Part shown: piece by piece, positions 30,414 through 38,950 of the stretch
Numbering within the stretch: the stretch's first letter is position 1
How the letters are laid out: each line of letters starts with the position of its first letter
NCBI GenBank assembly: GCA_945862285.1
Contig: CAMAYN010000011.1
Coordinates: 1-39,946, forward strand
DNA length: 39,946 nucleotides
Origin: Akkermansia muciniphila
GTDB taxonomy: Bacteria; Verrucomicrobiota; Verrucomicrobiia; Verrucomicrobiales; Akkermansiaceae
Direction: 5' to 3'
Notes under the pieces: model-generated
What the model was told of the DNA's origin: nothing
The model's database searches: none
What the model saw: only the letters and a program-made list of their open reading frames with translations
Made by a program: the position numbers and the translations under genes

Positions 30414-31673
30414 TTATCCAAGGAGGGCTTGTGCCTTGGCGAGAATGTCTGCGGCCTCATGCTCAGGAATGCCAAGAGAATCTGCGATATAGTCAGCAGG
30501 CATTTCCGTTACGAGTTCGAGGGAAATCCCGCCTGCGCGGAAGAGTTTTTCTGCTAACTCATCATTGAGACCGAGGCTTTCACCGAGGGTGTGTGCGGCG
30601 TTATTGACGCGATCATCAAACATTTTCTGTTGTGATTCATCGCGACGAACCTGCACATCCCAATCAATTAGGCGAGACGTGAGACGAGCATTTTGGCCGC
30701 GTCGGCCAATGGCTTTGCTGAGATCTTCTTCTGAAACGGTAACGTGAATGATTTTTTTCTCTGCATCTACCGTCATGGAACGGATTGCAGCAGGTTTTAG
30801 AGCTTCCTCTACCATGTCGCGTGGGTCTTCGCTCCAACGAAGAATATCAACTTTTTCATTATTGAGTTCACGGACGATGTTTTTGACTCGTGCTCCACGC
30901 ATGCCAACACATGCACCCACGGGATCGACTTTTTCGTCTCTGCTCCATACGGCGATTTTTGTTCGATGACCAGGTTCACGAGCAATGCCGCGAATCTCAA
31001 CGGTGCGGTCGGCAATTTCGCTTACTTCGGCCTCGAACAAGCGACGAACGAAGTGAGGGTGGCTACGAGAAAGAATGACTTCTGGACCACGGCCTTCATT
31101 TTCCACGGCGACGACGTAGGCACGAATGCGGTCGTTGATGTTGTATTCTTCCGTTTGCACCCGCTCGCGTGCGGGCATGAGAGCTTCAAATTTTCCAAGA
31201 TCGATGTAAACATCAGAGCGCTCGAAGCGGTTGACTACACCAGAAACAATTTCACCTGCACGATCTTTGAATTCTTCAAAAATCATTTCTTTTTCTGCCA
31301 TGCGGAGGCGTTGCTGCATGGTTTGCTTGGCAGTCTGCACAGCGATACGGCCAAAGTCTTTTGGTGTAATATTGAAATCAATGCTGTCTCCTGGTTGAGC
31401 GAGCGGATTTTTTTTGATCGCCGTAGAAAGCGGAACTTGGTTGAATTTGTCGCGATAATCTTCATCGGCGACTACTTGCATGGATCCAAAAATTTTGGTA
31501 TTGCCCTTTTTAAGGTCAATTTCTGCTTTCAATGTAAAAATCTTCTCGGCGCCAGGAACCATTTTGCGATAGGCCGCACAAAAAGCGTATTCCAAGGCAG
31601 CGATTACGCGTGAGCGATCAATGGCTTTTTCTCTCTCGTAGAAGTCAATAAGGGCTACGATGTCGTTGGTCAT
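30414..31673 (-). CDS. nusA: Transcription termination/antitermination factor NusA
   Basis: 419 residues of the RNA polymerase-associated factor that modulates pausing, termination and antitermination. The N-terminal domain contains YEREKAIDRSRVIAALEYAFCAAYRK. The S1 domain starts at GEIVSGVVNRFERSDVYIDLGKFEALMPARERV. The two KH domains carry VDPVGACVGMRGARVKNIVREL and the later AIGRRGQNARLTSRLIDWDVQV. The C-terminal helical unit (HTLGESLGLNDELAEKLFRAGGISLELVTEMP) resembles one acidic-repeat domain. It is the first gene of the operon with infB and rbfA. The usual upstream rimP is absent: the next gene is an unrelated SDR about 200 bp away. Confidence 0.97.
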   Translation of the reverse strand: MTNDIVALIDFYEREKAIDRSRVIAALEYAFCAAYRKMVPGAEKIFTLKAEIDLKKGNTKIFGSMQVVADEDYRDKFNQVPLSTAIKKNPLAQPGDSIDFNITPKDFGRIAVQTAKQTMQQRLRMAEKEMIFEEFKDRAGEIVSGVVNRFERSDVYIDLGKFEALMPARERVQTEEYNINDRIRAYVVAVENEGRGPEVILSRSHPHFVRRLFEAEVSEIADRTVEIRGIAREPGHRTKIAVWSRDEKVDPVGACVGMRGARVKNIVRELNNEKVDILRWSEDPRDMVEEALKPAAIRSMTVDAEKKIIHVTVSEEDLSKAIGRRGQNARLTSRLIDWDVQVRRDESQQKMFDDRVNNAAHTLGESLGLNDELAEKLFRAGGISLELVTEMPADYIADSLGIPEHEAADILAKAQALLG

Positions 31674-31713
31674 GTTCTTGAAATGTTAATCGATTAGTGT
31701 TGTGCCAAATATA

Positions 31714-31737
31714 CAAAAGAGTGGGTAAAATACCCAC
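31714..31737 (-). terminator. Terminator-like hairpin between the SDR gene and nusA
   Basis: GTGGGTA (31721-31727) and TACCCAC (31731-31737) form a perfect 7-bp stem. On the minus strand it is followed by TCTTTTG. It lies 137 bp past the SDR stop and about 50 bp before nusA, so it could end SDR transcription or act as an attenuator in the nusA leader. Confidence 0.5.
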
Positions 31738-31873
31738 CCCTTTCTTACGTCGGAAGTTGTTGCGAAGTCGAGATGCCCGAAAAGGAATCGAGTTGCAAGC
31801 GAAAAATGACTTGACGTGAGAATTGATTTTTTCCCGTTGGCCACGCAACGTTTTGGGGCGAGGCGGAAGAAAT

Positions 31874-32662
31874 TTAGATGGTCATGGCATGGAAGCCTCC
31901 ATCGACGATGAGTTCGTGCCCCGTAATGAAAGAACCCGCCGTTGGTGAGGCGAGCAGCAGGGTGGCACCGATGAGTTCTTCTGCATTGCCGAAGCGGGAC
32001 GCTGGGGTTTGGCGAAGAATGTCCAAGACTCGTGATTCATCGAGGACTTTACGATTTTGTTCCGCGGGGAAGAAACCGGGGACGAGGGTGTTCACTCTGA
32101 TGTCTTTGTCCGCCCACTCACGAGCAAGATTTTTGCTGAGGTTATGGACGGCCGCTTTGGAAGCGGAGTAGGTGAAAACGCGGGATAATGGTGAGAGACC
32201 CGAAATCGAACCAAGGTTGATGATGGAGGCGGGTTGGCTGTTTTCGATGAAGTAATTTCCAAAAACTTGGCATGCGCGGAATACGGCTGACAGGTTGGTA
32301 TCGATGATGCGGGTGTATTCTTCTTCCGACACTTGAAGAAAGGGAGTAGGGCTGTTGGTGCCGGCGCCGTTGATGAGGATGTCCACTTTGCCCGAGCGCT
32401 GGATGACTTGGTCGAGGAGGTTTTGGAGGGAATCCCGGGAGGTAACATCGACAGGTACGAAGTAACCCGAGCCGCCATGGGATTCGATTTCGGCGAGGCG
32501 GCGTTCGGCTTTTTCTGGAATGCGTCCGCCGAGAACGACTTCACATCCGGCGCGAGCAAGTCCTACGGCCATGGTGCCGCAGAGTTCGCCTGTGCCGCCA
32601 ATGATGACTGCAGTTTTTCCGGTGAGATCGAAGAGAGATTTGAGGTAGTTTGCTGTTTGCAT
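31874..32662 (-). CDS. SDR-family oxidoreductase
   Basis: 262 residues of the classical short-chain dehydrogenase/reductase fold. The cofactor motif is [22 protein letters not shown] (about 18-39), with R47 after the second strand, which hints at NADP preference. [10 protein letters not shown] and the NLGSISG segment follow; the catalytic Y and K are in [34 protein letters not shown]. The end, [24 protein letters not shown], is typical of gluconate 5-dehydrogenase or fructuronate/mannonate-type reductases. It lies 30 bp after an Ldh-family dehydrogenase on the same strand, so the two probably act on related sugar-acid or hydroxy-acid substrates; this is inference. Confidence 0.88.
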   Translation of the reverse strand: MQTANYLKSLFDLTGKTAVIIGGTGELCGTMAVGLARAGCEVVLGGRIPEKAERRLAEIESHGGSGYFVPVDVTSRDSLQNLLDQVIQRSGKVDILINGAGTNSPTPFLQVSEEEYTRIIDTNLSAVFRACQVFGNYFIENSQPASIINLGSISGLSPLSRVFTYSASKAAVHNLSKNLAREWADKDIRVNTLVPGFFPAEQNRKVLDESRVLDILRQTPASRFGNAEELIGATLLLASPTAGSFITGHELIVDGGFHAMTI

Positions 32663-32692
32663 GGTATGGATGAAGTTGGTGGTAAAATGGGC

Positions 32693-33763
32693 TTAAAATT
32701 GCCACTCAGGGCGTTGAAGTTCGCGGTTGATTTGATTGAACTCTTCGACTTCTGCGGGAGTGAAGAGGAGTCCGCCGCGGGCATCGGATTCTTGGCGCGC
32801 TTTGGCTTCGATTTGGCCAGGCAACATCGCGTTATCGTTGCCATGGCCGAGAATGTCATGGATCACTGAAGTGAGATTTTGCATTTGGCTGCGTGCATCA
32901 GCGAAATTCCTTCCGCTCAGTGCCTCGGGATGAATTACTTGGAAATAGAAAGCGCTAGTCGATTTTTCGCCCTCGCGTGGAACGGCGCGTCCGCGATGGG
33001 TAGGCAGCGAGCCGCCGATGAGTGCCGCCATGAGTTCGTTGATGAGCGAGAGTCCGTAGCCTTTGTGTCCACCAAAGGGAAGGAGCGATGAGACTTGGTG
33101 TGGATCAGTGGTGGGATTTCCTTCTTTGTCAACGGCGGCGCCGGGAGGGAGTTGTTTGCCTTCGCGCTTGAGTGCTTGCACACGTCCCATCGCGACGGTG
33201 GATGTTGCCCAGTCAATCACCAGAGGAAAACCGCTGGCGTCCATGGTGGGAAATCCCCAAGAATGCGGGTTGGTGCCTAAGGTAGGAAATTTCCCGCCGA
33301 ATGGAACAACCTCGGCAAGGGTGGAAGTGCAGTTGGTGTAGGCGATGTAACCACGCTCGGCTGCTGCCATGACGTAACCGCCGCCCCATAGGTAATGGAA
33401 AGCATTATCGATGGAAATTTGGGCGATGCCATACTTGTCAGCGAGTTCGATTGCTCGATCAATCGCGCGATAGGCAACGCTTTGGCCGAGTTTTTTGTTA
33501 GCGTTCCAGACTTCAGATGCGGCAAAGCGGGAGGGCAGGACTTCAATTTCCGCGCCAGGAATGCAGCCGCCGATGGCTGATCCGAATAAATGATCGAGAT
33601 GCAATGCTTTTAACGCGTGGTGTGTGCGAATGCCGTGACGCGCAGCTTCTGCAGCAAGTTTCGCGCCTTCGGCGGCTTCGTCTGCCTTGTAGCCGCGGTG
33701 CATGTAAGCAGCCACAACAAGTTCATCATGCTGGTTTCGTGGAATGGTGAGGTATTCGGACAT
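32693..33763 (-). CDS. Ldh-family (malate/L-lactate/2,3-diketogulonate type) dehydrogenase
   Basis: About 356 residues from the ATG at 33763 (MSEYLTIPRNQHDEL); longer frames to 33799 or 33883 add residues the family lacks. This NAD(P)-dependent Ldh_2/YlbC family is unrelated to classical lactate dehydrogenases. I see the early GYKADEAAEGAKLAAEAARHGIRTHHALK (the catalytic-His region, THH where GidSHG is usual), then GTNPHSWGFPTMDASGFPLVIDWATSTVA, and LPFGGHKGYGLSLINELMAALIGG. These match the substrate- and cofactor-binding blocks. It is the first gene of a two-gene unit with the SDR. A role in sugar-acid or ureidoglycolate-like hydroxy-acid oxidation is plausible; the substrate is unknown. Confidence 0.88.
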   Translation of the reverse strand: MSEYLTIPRNQHDELVVAAYMHRGYKADEAAEGAKLAAEAARHGIRTHHALKALHLDHLFGSAIGGCIPGAEIEVLPSRFAASEVWNANKKLGQSVAYRAIDRAIELADKYGIAQISIDNAFHYLWGGGYVMAAAERGYIAYTNCTSTLAEVVPFGGKFPTLGTNPHSWGFPTMDASGFPLVIDWATSTVAMGRVQALKREGKQLPPGAAVDKEGNPTTDPHQVSSLLPFGGHKGYGLSLINELMAALIGGSLPTHRGRAVPREGEKSTSAFYFQVIHPEALSGRNFADARSQMQNLTSVIHDILGHGNDNAMLPGQIEAKARQESDARGGLLFTPAEVEEFNQINRELQRPEWQF

Positions 33764-34024
33764 TTTCGTGAGTTCAATGGAGCTGAAAATTGATGGCATA
33801 GGGATTATTTCTTTCTGGAAAAAAATCAATAAACCCGTATTCAGACGCGGTGAAGTGTGAAACCATTTTGACCATTTGTCCACGAGAAATCATTGCATGA
33901 ATCACATCGCGAGACAACATGTGGTGAAAGTTTGACAAATTTTAGGCTAGAAATGAGTATCTCGTGATATAGAAATGAGATGTCCATGCGCGACTTCCGC
34001 ATCCGATTTTTCTCCATCTTACTT

Positions 34025-35638
34025 ATGAAATTACGTTCCATTTGGCATGCTGCATCCCTCATATTACTTACGACGACTGGTTTTGGGCAGGATTCCGCCG
34101 ATGTGATTGTCTATGGCTCTACACCAGGAGGTTTTTGTGCGGCCATTGCAGCGGCTCGCGAAGGTTCCTCTGTGATTTTGCTCGAACCGACAGAGCACAT
34201 CGGCGGTTTGAATACGGGCGGCTTGAGCCATTGTGATTCTAACCAAATGCGTCGTGAGAGTTTATTGGGGCTTTTCGAGGAATGGCATAAGCGCGTGGTG
34301 AAAGATTACACCGACCGGGGATTGCCTGCGCCGTACGATCCGTCCGTGAAAGATTCAGCCCGATGGATCTTCGAGCCACACGTTGCCTCGCGAGTAACGA
34401 ACGCCATGCTCAAGGAGGCGGGCGTTACCGTGTTAAAGAAAAAATATCTTCAATCCGTTACCAAAGACGGCGCTCGCATTACCTCTCTGGTCACGAAAGA
34501 TGGCACCTACCAAGCAAAAGCATACGTCGATGGTTCATACGAAGGTGATCTCATGGCGGCGGCAGGAGTGGCGTGGGCGATCGGGCGCGAAGGCCGTGCC
34601 GAATTTGGCGAATCCTATGCGGGAAAGCAATTTCCCCAACAAAAACCCCTGATGAAAATCAATGGCTTTGATGACACGGGAAAACTTCTCCCTCTTGTGA
34701 CCACGAGTGACTCTGGAGCTGCAACAGCAGGCGACAAATATATCATGACTTACAGTTTCCGTCTCTGCCTAACCAGTGATCCGGACAATAAAATTCCGAT
34801 GCCGAAGCCGATGGCCTATGATCCAGCGCGTTTTGAAATCGCTCGCCGCATGGCAAAAGCCGGTATCAAAGTGGGCTTCGACCTATACCCTCTGCCGGGC
34901 AAAAAACTGGATGGCAACAATTCCATCTACGGGCAATTTTCGCTTGGATTCGTAGGCGCATGCAATGACTGGCATTCGGCGGACGAAGCGGGTCGTGCAA
35001 AAATTTGGGAAGAACACAAACAATACACGTTAGAATTTATCCACTTTCTCAACAATGATCCTGCCATACCGAAAAAAATTCGTGATCAATATGCCAATCT
35101 GGGACTTTGCAAGGACGAGTTTGCCGCGACAGACCATTTCCCGCCCGCCCTCTATGTGCGCGAGTCACGACGGATGAAAGGCATGTATGTGATTTCCCAA
35201 AAAGACATCATCGATTCTCCAGAAAAAGATGATCCGATCGCCGTTTCCTCATTTCCCATCGATTCGCACGACTGCCAACGCATCGCCATGAAAGATGGCG
35301 GAGTAATCAATGAGGGGACGATTTTTCCCGTCCGCGTTGCCAACACAAGATTCGGATACGCGTATCAGGTGCCGTATCGTTCCGTTCTGCCGCAAGCAGA
35401 GCAATGCAATAATCTTCTCGTCCCAGTCGCACTGTCATGCACCCACGTGGGAATGTCCTCTTTACGCATCGAAGGCGCGTGGATGGCCATCGGTCAAAGC
35501 GCAGGAATCGCTGCTTCGTTAGCTGCGAAGACGAACGTGCCAGTGCAGAAATTATCCTACCCCATTCTGCGGGAACGGCTTATTGCGCAAGGCCAATCAC
35601 TGTCCTTGCCCCCTCCACCCGCGACAGAAAAAAAATAA
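34025..35638 (+). CDS. Secreted FAD-dependent oxidoreductase (FAD_oxidored type)
   Basis: 537 residues from the ATG at 34025, which gives a signal peptide (MKLRSIWHAASLILLTTTGFGQ); the frame opens 15 codons earlier without gain. The dinucleotide motif is DVIVYGSTPGGFCAAIAAAREGSSVILLEP, followed by HIGGLNTGGLSHCD, the hallmark of PF12831-type proteins abundant in planctomycetes and verrucomicrobia. Later blocks are YVDGSYEGDLMAAAGVAWAIGREG, ALYVRESRRMKGMYVISQKDI and, near the end, LLVPVALSCTHVGMSSLRIEGAWMAIGQSAGIAAS. The family lacks a well-proven substrate; some members are xanthan- or sugar-related. It should be periplasmic. It is followed on the same strand by a carbonic anhydrase-like gene after 73 bp. 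Confidence 0.85.
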   Translation: MKLRSIWHAASLILLTTTGFGQDSADVIVYGSTPGGFCAAIAAAREGSSVILLEPTEHIGGLNTGGLSHCDSNQMRRESLLGLFEEWHKRVVKDYTDRGLPAPYDPSVKDSARWIFEPHVASRVTNAMLKEAGVTVLKKKYLQSVTKDGARITSLVTKDGTYQAKAYVDGSYEGDLMAAAGVAWAIGREGRAEFGESYAGKQFPQQKPLMKINGFDDTGKLLPLVTTSDSGAATAGDKYIMTYSFRLCLTSDPDNKIPMPKPMAYDPARFEIARRMAKAGIKVGFDLYPLPGKKLDGNNSIYGQFSLGFVGACNDWHSADEAGRAKIWEEHKQYTLEFIHFLNNDPAIPKKIRDQYANLGLCKDEFAATDHFPPALYVRESRRMKGMYVISQKDIIDSPEKDDPIAVSSFPIDSHDCQRIAMKDGGVINEGTIFPVRVANTRFGYAYQVPYRSVLPQAEQCNNLLVPVALSCTHVGMSSLRIEGAWMAIGQSAGIAASLAAKTNVPVQKLSYPILRERLIAQGQSLSLPPPPATEKK

Positions 35639-35711
35639 ATGCCCGCGATATTGCTGTTGTTTTGCGACCATTCAACTTGCATCATTTCATGCAACCAATA
35701 AGCTCTCTGCC

Positions 35712-36224
35712 ATGGCGATTCACTCCTTTTTACACTACCAGCCAACCATCCATGAAAGTTCCTTCGTTGCCGCTAGCGCCGATGTAATTGGCCGCGTTAC
35801 TTTAGAAGAAGAAAGCAGTGTGTGGTTTAATGCAACGCTGCGTGGCGACATCAATCAGATCGTCATCGGCCCGCGCTCGAATGTGCAGGACAACGCCGTC
35901 ATCCACCTCGCCGATGATTACGGTTGTTACGTGGGTGAATTCGTCACTGTCGGTCATAGTGCGATTCTTCACGCCTGCACGGTGAAAGATGAAGTTCTCG
36001 TGGGGATGGGTGCGATTATTTTAGATGGCGCAGTTATTGGCGAACGATCCATCATCGGTGCAGGTGCCTTAGTCACAGGCGGCACAGTCATACCGCCGGG
36101 CTCTCTGGTGCTTGGTTCGCCAGCACGAGTGGTAAAAACTCTCGACCTAACAGAACAAGCGAAGATCAAAAATTGGGCAGAAAAATATGTGAAAGGGTCA
36201 CGGCTCTATCGCGATTCCCTTTAA
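35712..36224 (+). CDS. Gamma-class carbonic anhydrase-like hexapeptide protein
   Basis: 170 residues from the ATG at 35712 (MAIHSFLHYQPTIHESSF), with left-handed beta-helix hexapeptide repeats (VIGRVTLEEESSVWFNATLRGD, then IVIGPRSNVQDNAVIH). H65, H82 and H87 have the spacing of the zinc ligands of YrdA/CaiE-type gamma carbonic anhydrases. The C-terminus has SLVLGSPARVVKTLD and a closing helix. These proteins form trimers in the cytoplasm; many are not proven carbonic anhydrases. Its last 27 bases overlap the end of the convergent rlmN. Confidence 0.9.
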   Translation: MAIHSFLHYQPTIHESSFVAASADVIGRVTLEEESSVWFNATLRGDINQIVIGPRSNVQDNAVIHLADDYGCYVGEFVTVGHSAILHACTVKDEVLVGMGAIILDGAVIGERSIIGAGALVTGGTVIPPGSLVLGSPARVVKTLDLTEQAKIKNWAEKYVKGSRLYRDSL

Positions 36225-37322
36225 AGGGTTACGCGGTTCTCGAAGCTCTGCTTTGCCCGTAGCCCGATTTTTAACGACTTCCCGCAACTGTCCACAGCCC
36301 GCTCCTACATCGATGCCGCGCCGCTGCCGAAACGTACACGGATAACCCGCAGCGCGGAGGATTTTCTGAAAGCGGATCGCATCGTGGTGTCCACTCGCAT
36401 GCCCACTGAAACCTTGCGTGGGATTCAAGGGAATCAGATTGATATGCACATTGATTCCCTTCAACAAAGCGGCCAGTTCGTAGGCGACTTCGTCCGTATC
36501 ATTTTTCCCAGCAATCAGTGTCCATTCGATGAAAATGCTTTTGCCGATGCTGCGATCATAAACACGGCAGGCCTCGATGAGTTGATCTAATGGCCATTTT
36601 TTCGCAACGGGAATCAGTGCCGCACGCGCCGATTCGTTTGAACCATGTAGGCTCACGGCGAGATTGTAAGGGCATTTTTCCGCTGCCATTCGATGAATTG
36701 CAGGAACAAGGCCAACCGTGCTAATCGTCATACGATGCCGCGACAGACTACACCCCCGTTTGTCCGCAAGGGTGGCGAGTGCCTTCATCACGGCATCATA
36801 ATTGTGCAGTGGTTCGCCCATTCCCATGAGCACGAGATTGCGCAAATCTCTCTTGCCATCTTTGCGTAAAACACGTTGCACGTGAAGCACTTGGGCAAGG
36901 ATTTCTCCCGTGCGCAGCTGTCGAGTGAAGCCCGCTTGACCGGTGGCGCAGAAGACGCATCCCATCGCGCATCCAACTTGGGTGCTCACGCATACGGTGT
37001 GGCGACCATCATACCCCATCAGCACGGTCTCAATGGTTTGGCCATCACGCAGACGGAGTAAATATTTTCTCGTTAGGCCATCCGAACTATGTGTTTCTTG
37101 CACAACTTCTGGATCATCGACGAACCATCCTTGCTCCGTTTTATCGGAAATCCATTTCTGCAAGGGTGGGAGGAAGGAATCACAGTTCTTCAGATCGCGA
37201 AGCCCCTGCCCGTGCAAGGCTCGCCAAAGTGCTTTCGCGTGTACGGGTTTGACTCCGTCCTTACAGAGTTCGATGGTCAATTCTTCATAGGAAAAATCCA
37301 GCCAAGGACGCGTATCGTGCAT
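36198..37322 (-). CDS. rlmN: Dual-specificity 23S rRNA/tRNA A2503/A37 methyltransferase RlmN
   Basis: 374 residues of the radical-SAM enzyme that makes 2-methyladenosine at A2503 of 23S rRNA and A37 of some tRNAs. The cluster motif is CAMGCVFCATGQAGF, with C118, C122 and C125. Other blocks are LMGMGEPLHNYDAVMKAL, RMTISTVGLVPAIHRMA, LAVSLHGSNESARAALIP and FIEWTLIAGKND. The C-terminal segment has TFRQRRGIDVGAGCGQL, which carries the methyl-transferring cysteine. The N-terminal ELCKDGVKPVHAKALWRALHGQG is a typical RlmN lead. It is cotranscribed with the upstream cyclophilin (7-bp gap). Confidence 0.96.
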   Translation of the reverse strand: MHDTRPWLDFSYEELTIELCKDGVKPVHAKALWRALHGQGLRDLKNCDSFLPPLQKWISDKTEQGWFVDDPEVVQETHSSDGLTRKYLLRLRDGQTIETVLMGYDGRHTVCVSTQVGCAMGCVFCATGQAGFTRQLRTGEILAQVLHVQRVLRKDGKRDLRNLVLMGMGEPLHNYDAVMKALATLADKRGCSLSRHRMTISTVGLVPAIHRMAAEKCPYNLAVSLHGSNESARAALIPVAKKWPLDQLIEACRVYDRSIGKSIFIEWTLIAGKNDTDEVAYELAALLKGINVHINLIPLNPTQGFSGHASGHHDAIRFQKILRAAGYPCTFRQRRGIDVGAGCGQLREVVKNRATGKAELREPRNPLKGIAIEP

Positions 37323-37329
37323 GTCTTGC

Positions 37330-38586
37330 TTATCGAAGTGGGATCATCGAAAATCCTGTATCGCCGCCGACTTCGGCAAACGATGCGGTAGCAGAACTCC
37401 GGTCTTCACTGATGCAACGACCATGGATGGTTGTCTTCACTTTGCTATCAAATCCAAGCAGCATCCGCACTTGTCGATTATTGCTTAGCACGAGACGGAC
37501 ACTGGCGCGATACGGCACAGCATTGATTTCACCGCTGGTGATCGTGCCTGTTTCTACCACAGGATTTGCTCCCGGAGGCGTGATAGAAAATGTTGCGGTA
37601 CCAGAACGGGGAATCGAAAAAACATGCACACCTTTAGCGTTTTCCATGGTGATTTTTTGTCCGTTAAACGATCCAGGCGGCAGAATATCCCGGCTATCAT
37701 ACCGAACCAATGCTGGGCGAAAACCTTTGATCGGAGTGGTGCCGTAGTTCAAATCGAAAAACCGCATCATATTGGGCGAGCCTAACCAGCGAGGATTGAC
37801 GCTGACCCAAGTCGAAAGATCATCCACGAGGCTGACATGACAACGAAATTCACTGCGTTGGGGTTGGGTGAAAGAATAACGATTGGTCGTTACCGCAGGC
37901 GCAGGTGCAGCAGCTACTTTGTAAGAAGGAATTGATACTACGGGCAGTCGTTGCGACGTGGCGCGATATTTCGCAGCTTCCGCGCCCACCCGCTCGATGG
38001 TAACACTGGTAATTCTCACAAATTGACGAGGAGGTATGACATTATTGCCCGTGATTTGATCAAGAATTGTGTCCACAATCGCCGTCCCCTCCGTCACACG
38101 ACCAAATACCGTATGTTTCCCTTCAAGATGAGGAATGGCAGTTCCCGTCAGAAAAATCTGACTGCCGTTTGTGTTAAAGCCGGAGTTTGCCATGGCGAGT
38201 AAATACGGTTGATCAAATTTGTAAGTGAGCGGAACGGATTCGCGCATTTCGTCAGGAAAGGTATATCCTGGGCCGTCCGTTCCTTGACCATTTTTTGAAC
38301 CAACTTGCGCAATTTTGAATCCCGGGTCATTGATGATGCGATGAAATACCACATCGTTATAAAATGGTTGTGGTGGCTTGGTAGTCGAAACCATCCCCGT
38401 TGTTGAATCGATCCAACGTCGCGTCCCTTCAGCCAAAGTCACAAAATTTCCCACAGTACGTGGTGCTTCTTTATAAAACAACTCCACTTTAAAATTCCCC
38501 AAATTGGTAGCGAAATTGGCATAGACCTGTGCCTTCGCATGCACGATGAACGCCAAGCTCAGTATGAAATAGGAAAGATGTTTCAT
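37330..38586 (-). CDS. Secreted peptidyl-prolyl isomerase (cyclophilin) with C-terminal extension
   Basis: 418 residues with a signal peptide (MKHLSYFILSLAFIVHAKAQ). Residues about 21-205 are a cyclophilin: ANFATNLGNFKVELFYKEAPRTVGNFVTLAEG, FYNDVVFHRIINDPGFKIAQVG (catalytic Arg in FHRII), YLLAMANSGFNTNGSQIFLT (active Gln) and HLEGKHTVFGRV. The last 200 residues (about 210-418) form a separate strand-rich region with no match I recognise (YSFTQPQRSEFRCHVSL, GVHVFSIPRSGTATFSI, VRLVLSNNRQVRMLLG). It could be a binding or surface-anchoring domain. Periplasmic folding catalysis is expected. rlmN follows 7 bp later. Confidence 0.92.
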   Translation of the reverse strand: MKHLSYFILSLAFIVHAKAQVYANFATNLGNFKVELFYKEAPRTVGNFVTLAEGTRRWIDSTTGMVSTTKPPQPFYNDVVFHRIINDPGFKIAQVGSKNGQGTDGPGYTFPDEMRESVPLTYKFDQPYLLAMANSGFNTNGSQIFLTGTAIPHLEGKHTVFGRVTEGTAIVDTILDQITGNNVIPPRQFVRITSVTIERVGAEAAKYRATSQRLPVVSIPSYKVAAAPAPAVTTNRYSFTQPQRSEFRCHVSLVDDLSTWVSVNPRWLGSPNMMRFFDLNYGTTPIKGFRPALVRYDSRDILPPGSFNGQKITMENAKGVHVFSIPRSGTATFSITPPGANPVVETGTITSGEINAVPYRASVRLVLSNNRQVRMLLGFDSKVKTTIHGRCISEDRSSATASFAEVGGDTGFSMIPLR

Positions 38587-38719
38587 GCGTTTTGGTTACT
38601 TGGTTTTGTATGCCATGACAAGAAAAGATTTTGGGGCAACGGCAGAACGGTAAGGCGATTGGCCTATGTTAGGTGCCGATGTCGATTTGACACGCGGCAA
38701 AATTTTTTAAAAGATTTTC

Positions 38720-38748
38720 TTGCCAAAATCGAGAAATATCGCTTTTAT
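38720..38748 (+). promoter_or_regulatory. Candidate promoter of the tRNA-Leu gene
   Basis: TTGCCA (38720-38725), a 17-bp gap and TTTTAT (38743-38748), 33 bp before the tRNA. This is the only reasonable pair in the 195-bp space after the divergent cyclophilin start. Confidence 0.35.
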
Positions 38749-38781
38749 CTCGCCCCCCGCAACGCAAGTTGCAGACATCCT

Positions 38782-38863
38782 GCTCGGATGGCGGAATTGG
38801 TAGACGCGCTAGACTAAGGATCTAGTAGAGAAATCTGTGGGTGTTCGAGTCACCTTTCGAGCA
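38782..38863 (+). tRNA. tRNA-Leu, anticodon AAG
   Basis: An 82-base class II tRNA that folds throughout: acceptor GCTCGGA/TTCGAGC with one G-T pair and discriminator A at 38863; D arm GCG/CGC; anticodon stem CTAGA/TCTAG with loop CTAAGGA; a 13-base variable arm with AGA/TCT around GAAA; T arm GGGTG-TTCGAGT-CACCT with one G-T pair. CCA is not encoded. The anticodon is AAG (CUU and, with inosine, CUC leucine codons), where bacteria normally use GAG. An integrase gene follows directly, so the 3' part is probably an attachment site, and part of the 3' half may come from the element. Confidence 0.93.
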
Positions 38864-38890
38864 CTTTCCCTTATAAATCAAGGGGAAAGT
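38863..38890. repeat. Inverted repeat at the tRNA/integrase junction
   Basis: ACTTTCCC (38863-38870) and GGGAAAGT (38883-38890) form a perfect 8-bp stem. Pairing extends inward with one bulged G. It starts on the last base of the tRNA and has no T run after it, so it may be an integrase-binding arm or an operator rather than a terminator. Confidence 0.6.
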
Positions 38891-38950
38891 CGTGTGAATG
38901 AGGCCATTGTTGACACGCCAAACTCGCTCATGAACGAGGGTGGCGACAAA

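Noticed and set aside
38539-38817. Open frame on the plus strand ending MAELVDALD
   Set aside because: The end is the tRNA-Leu sequence read as protein, and the rest is antisense to the cyclophilin signal-peptide region.
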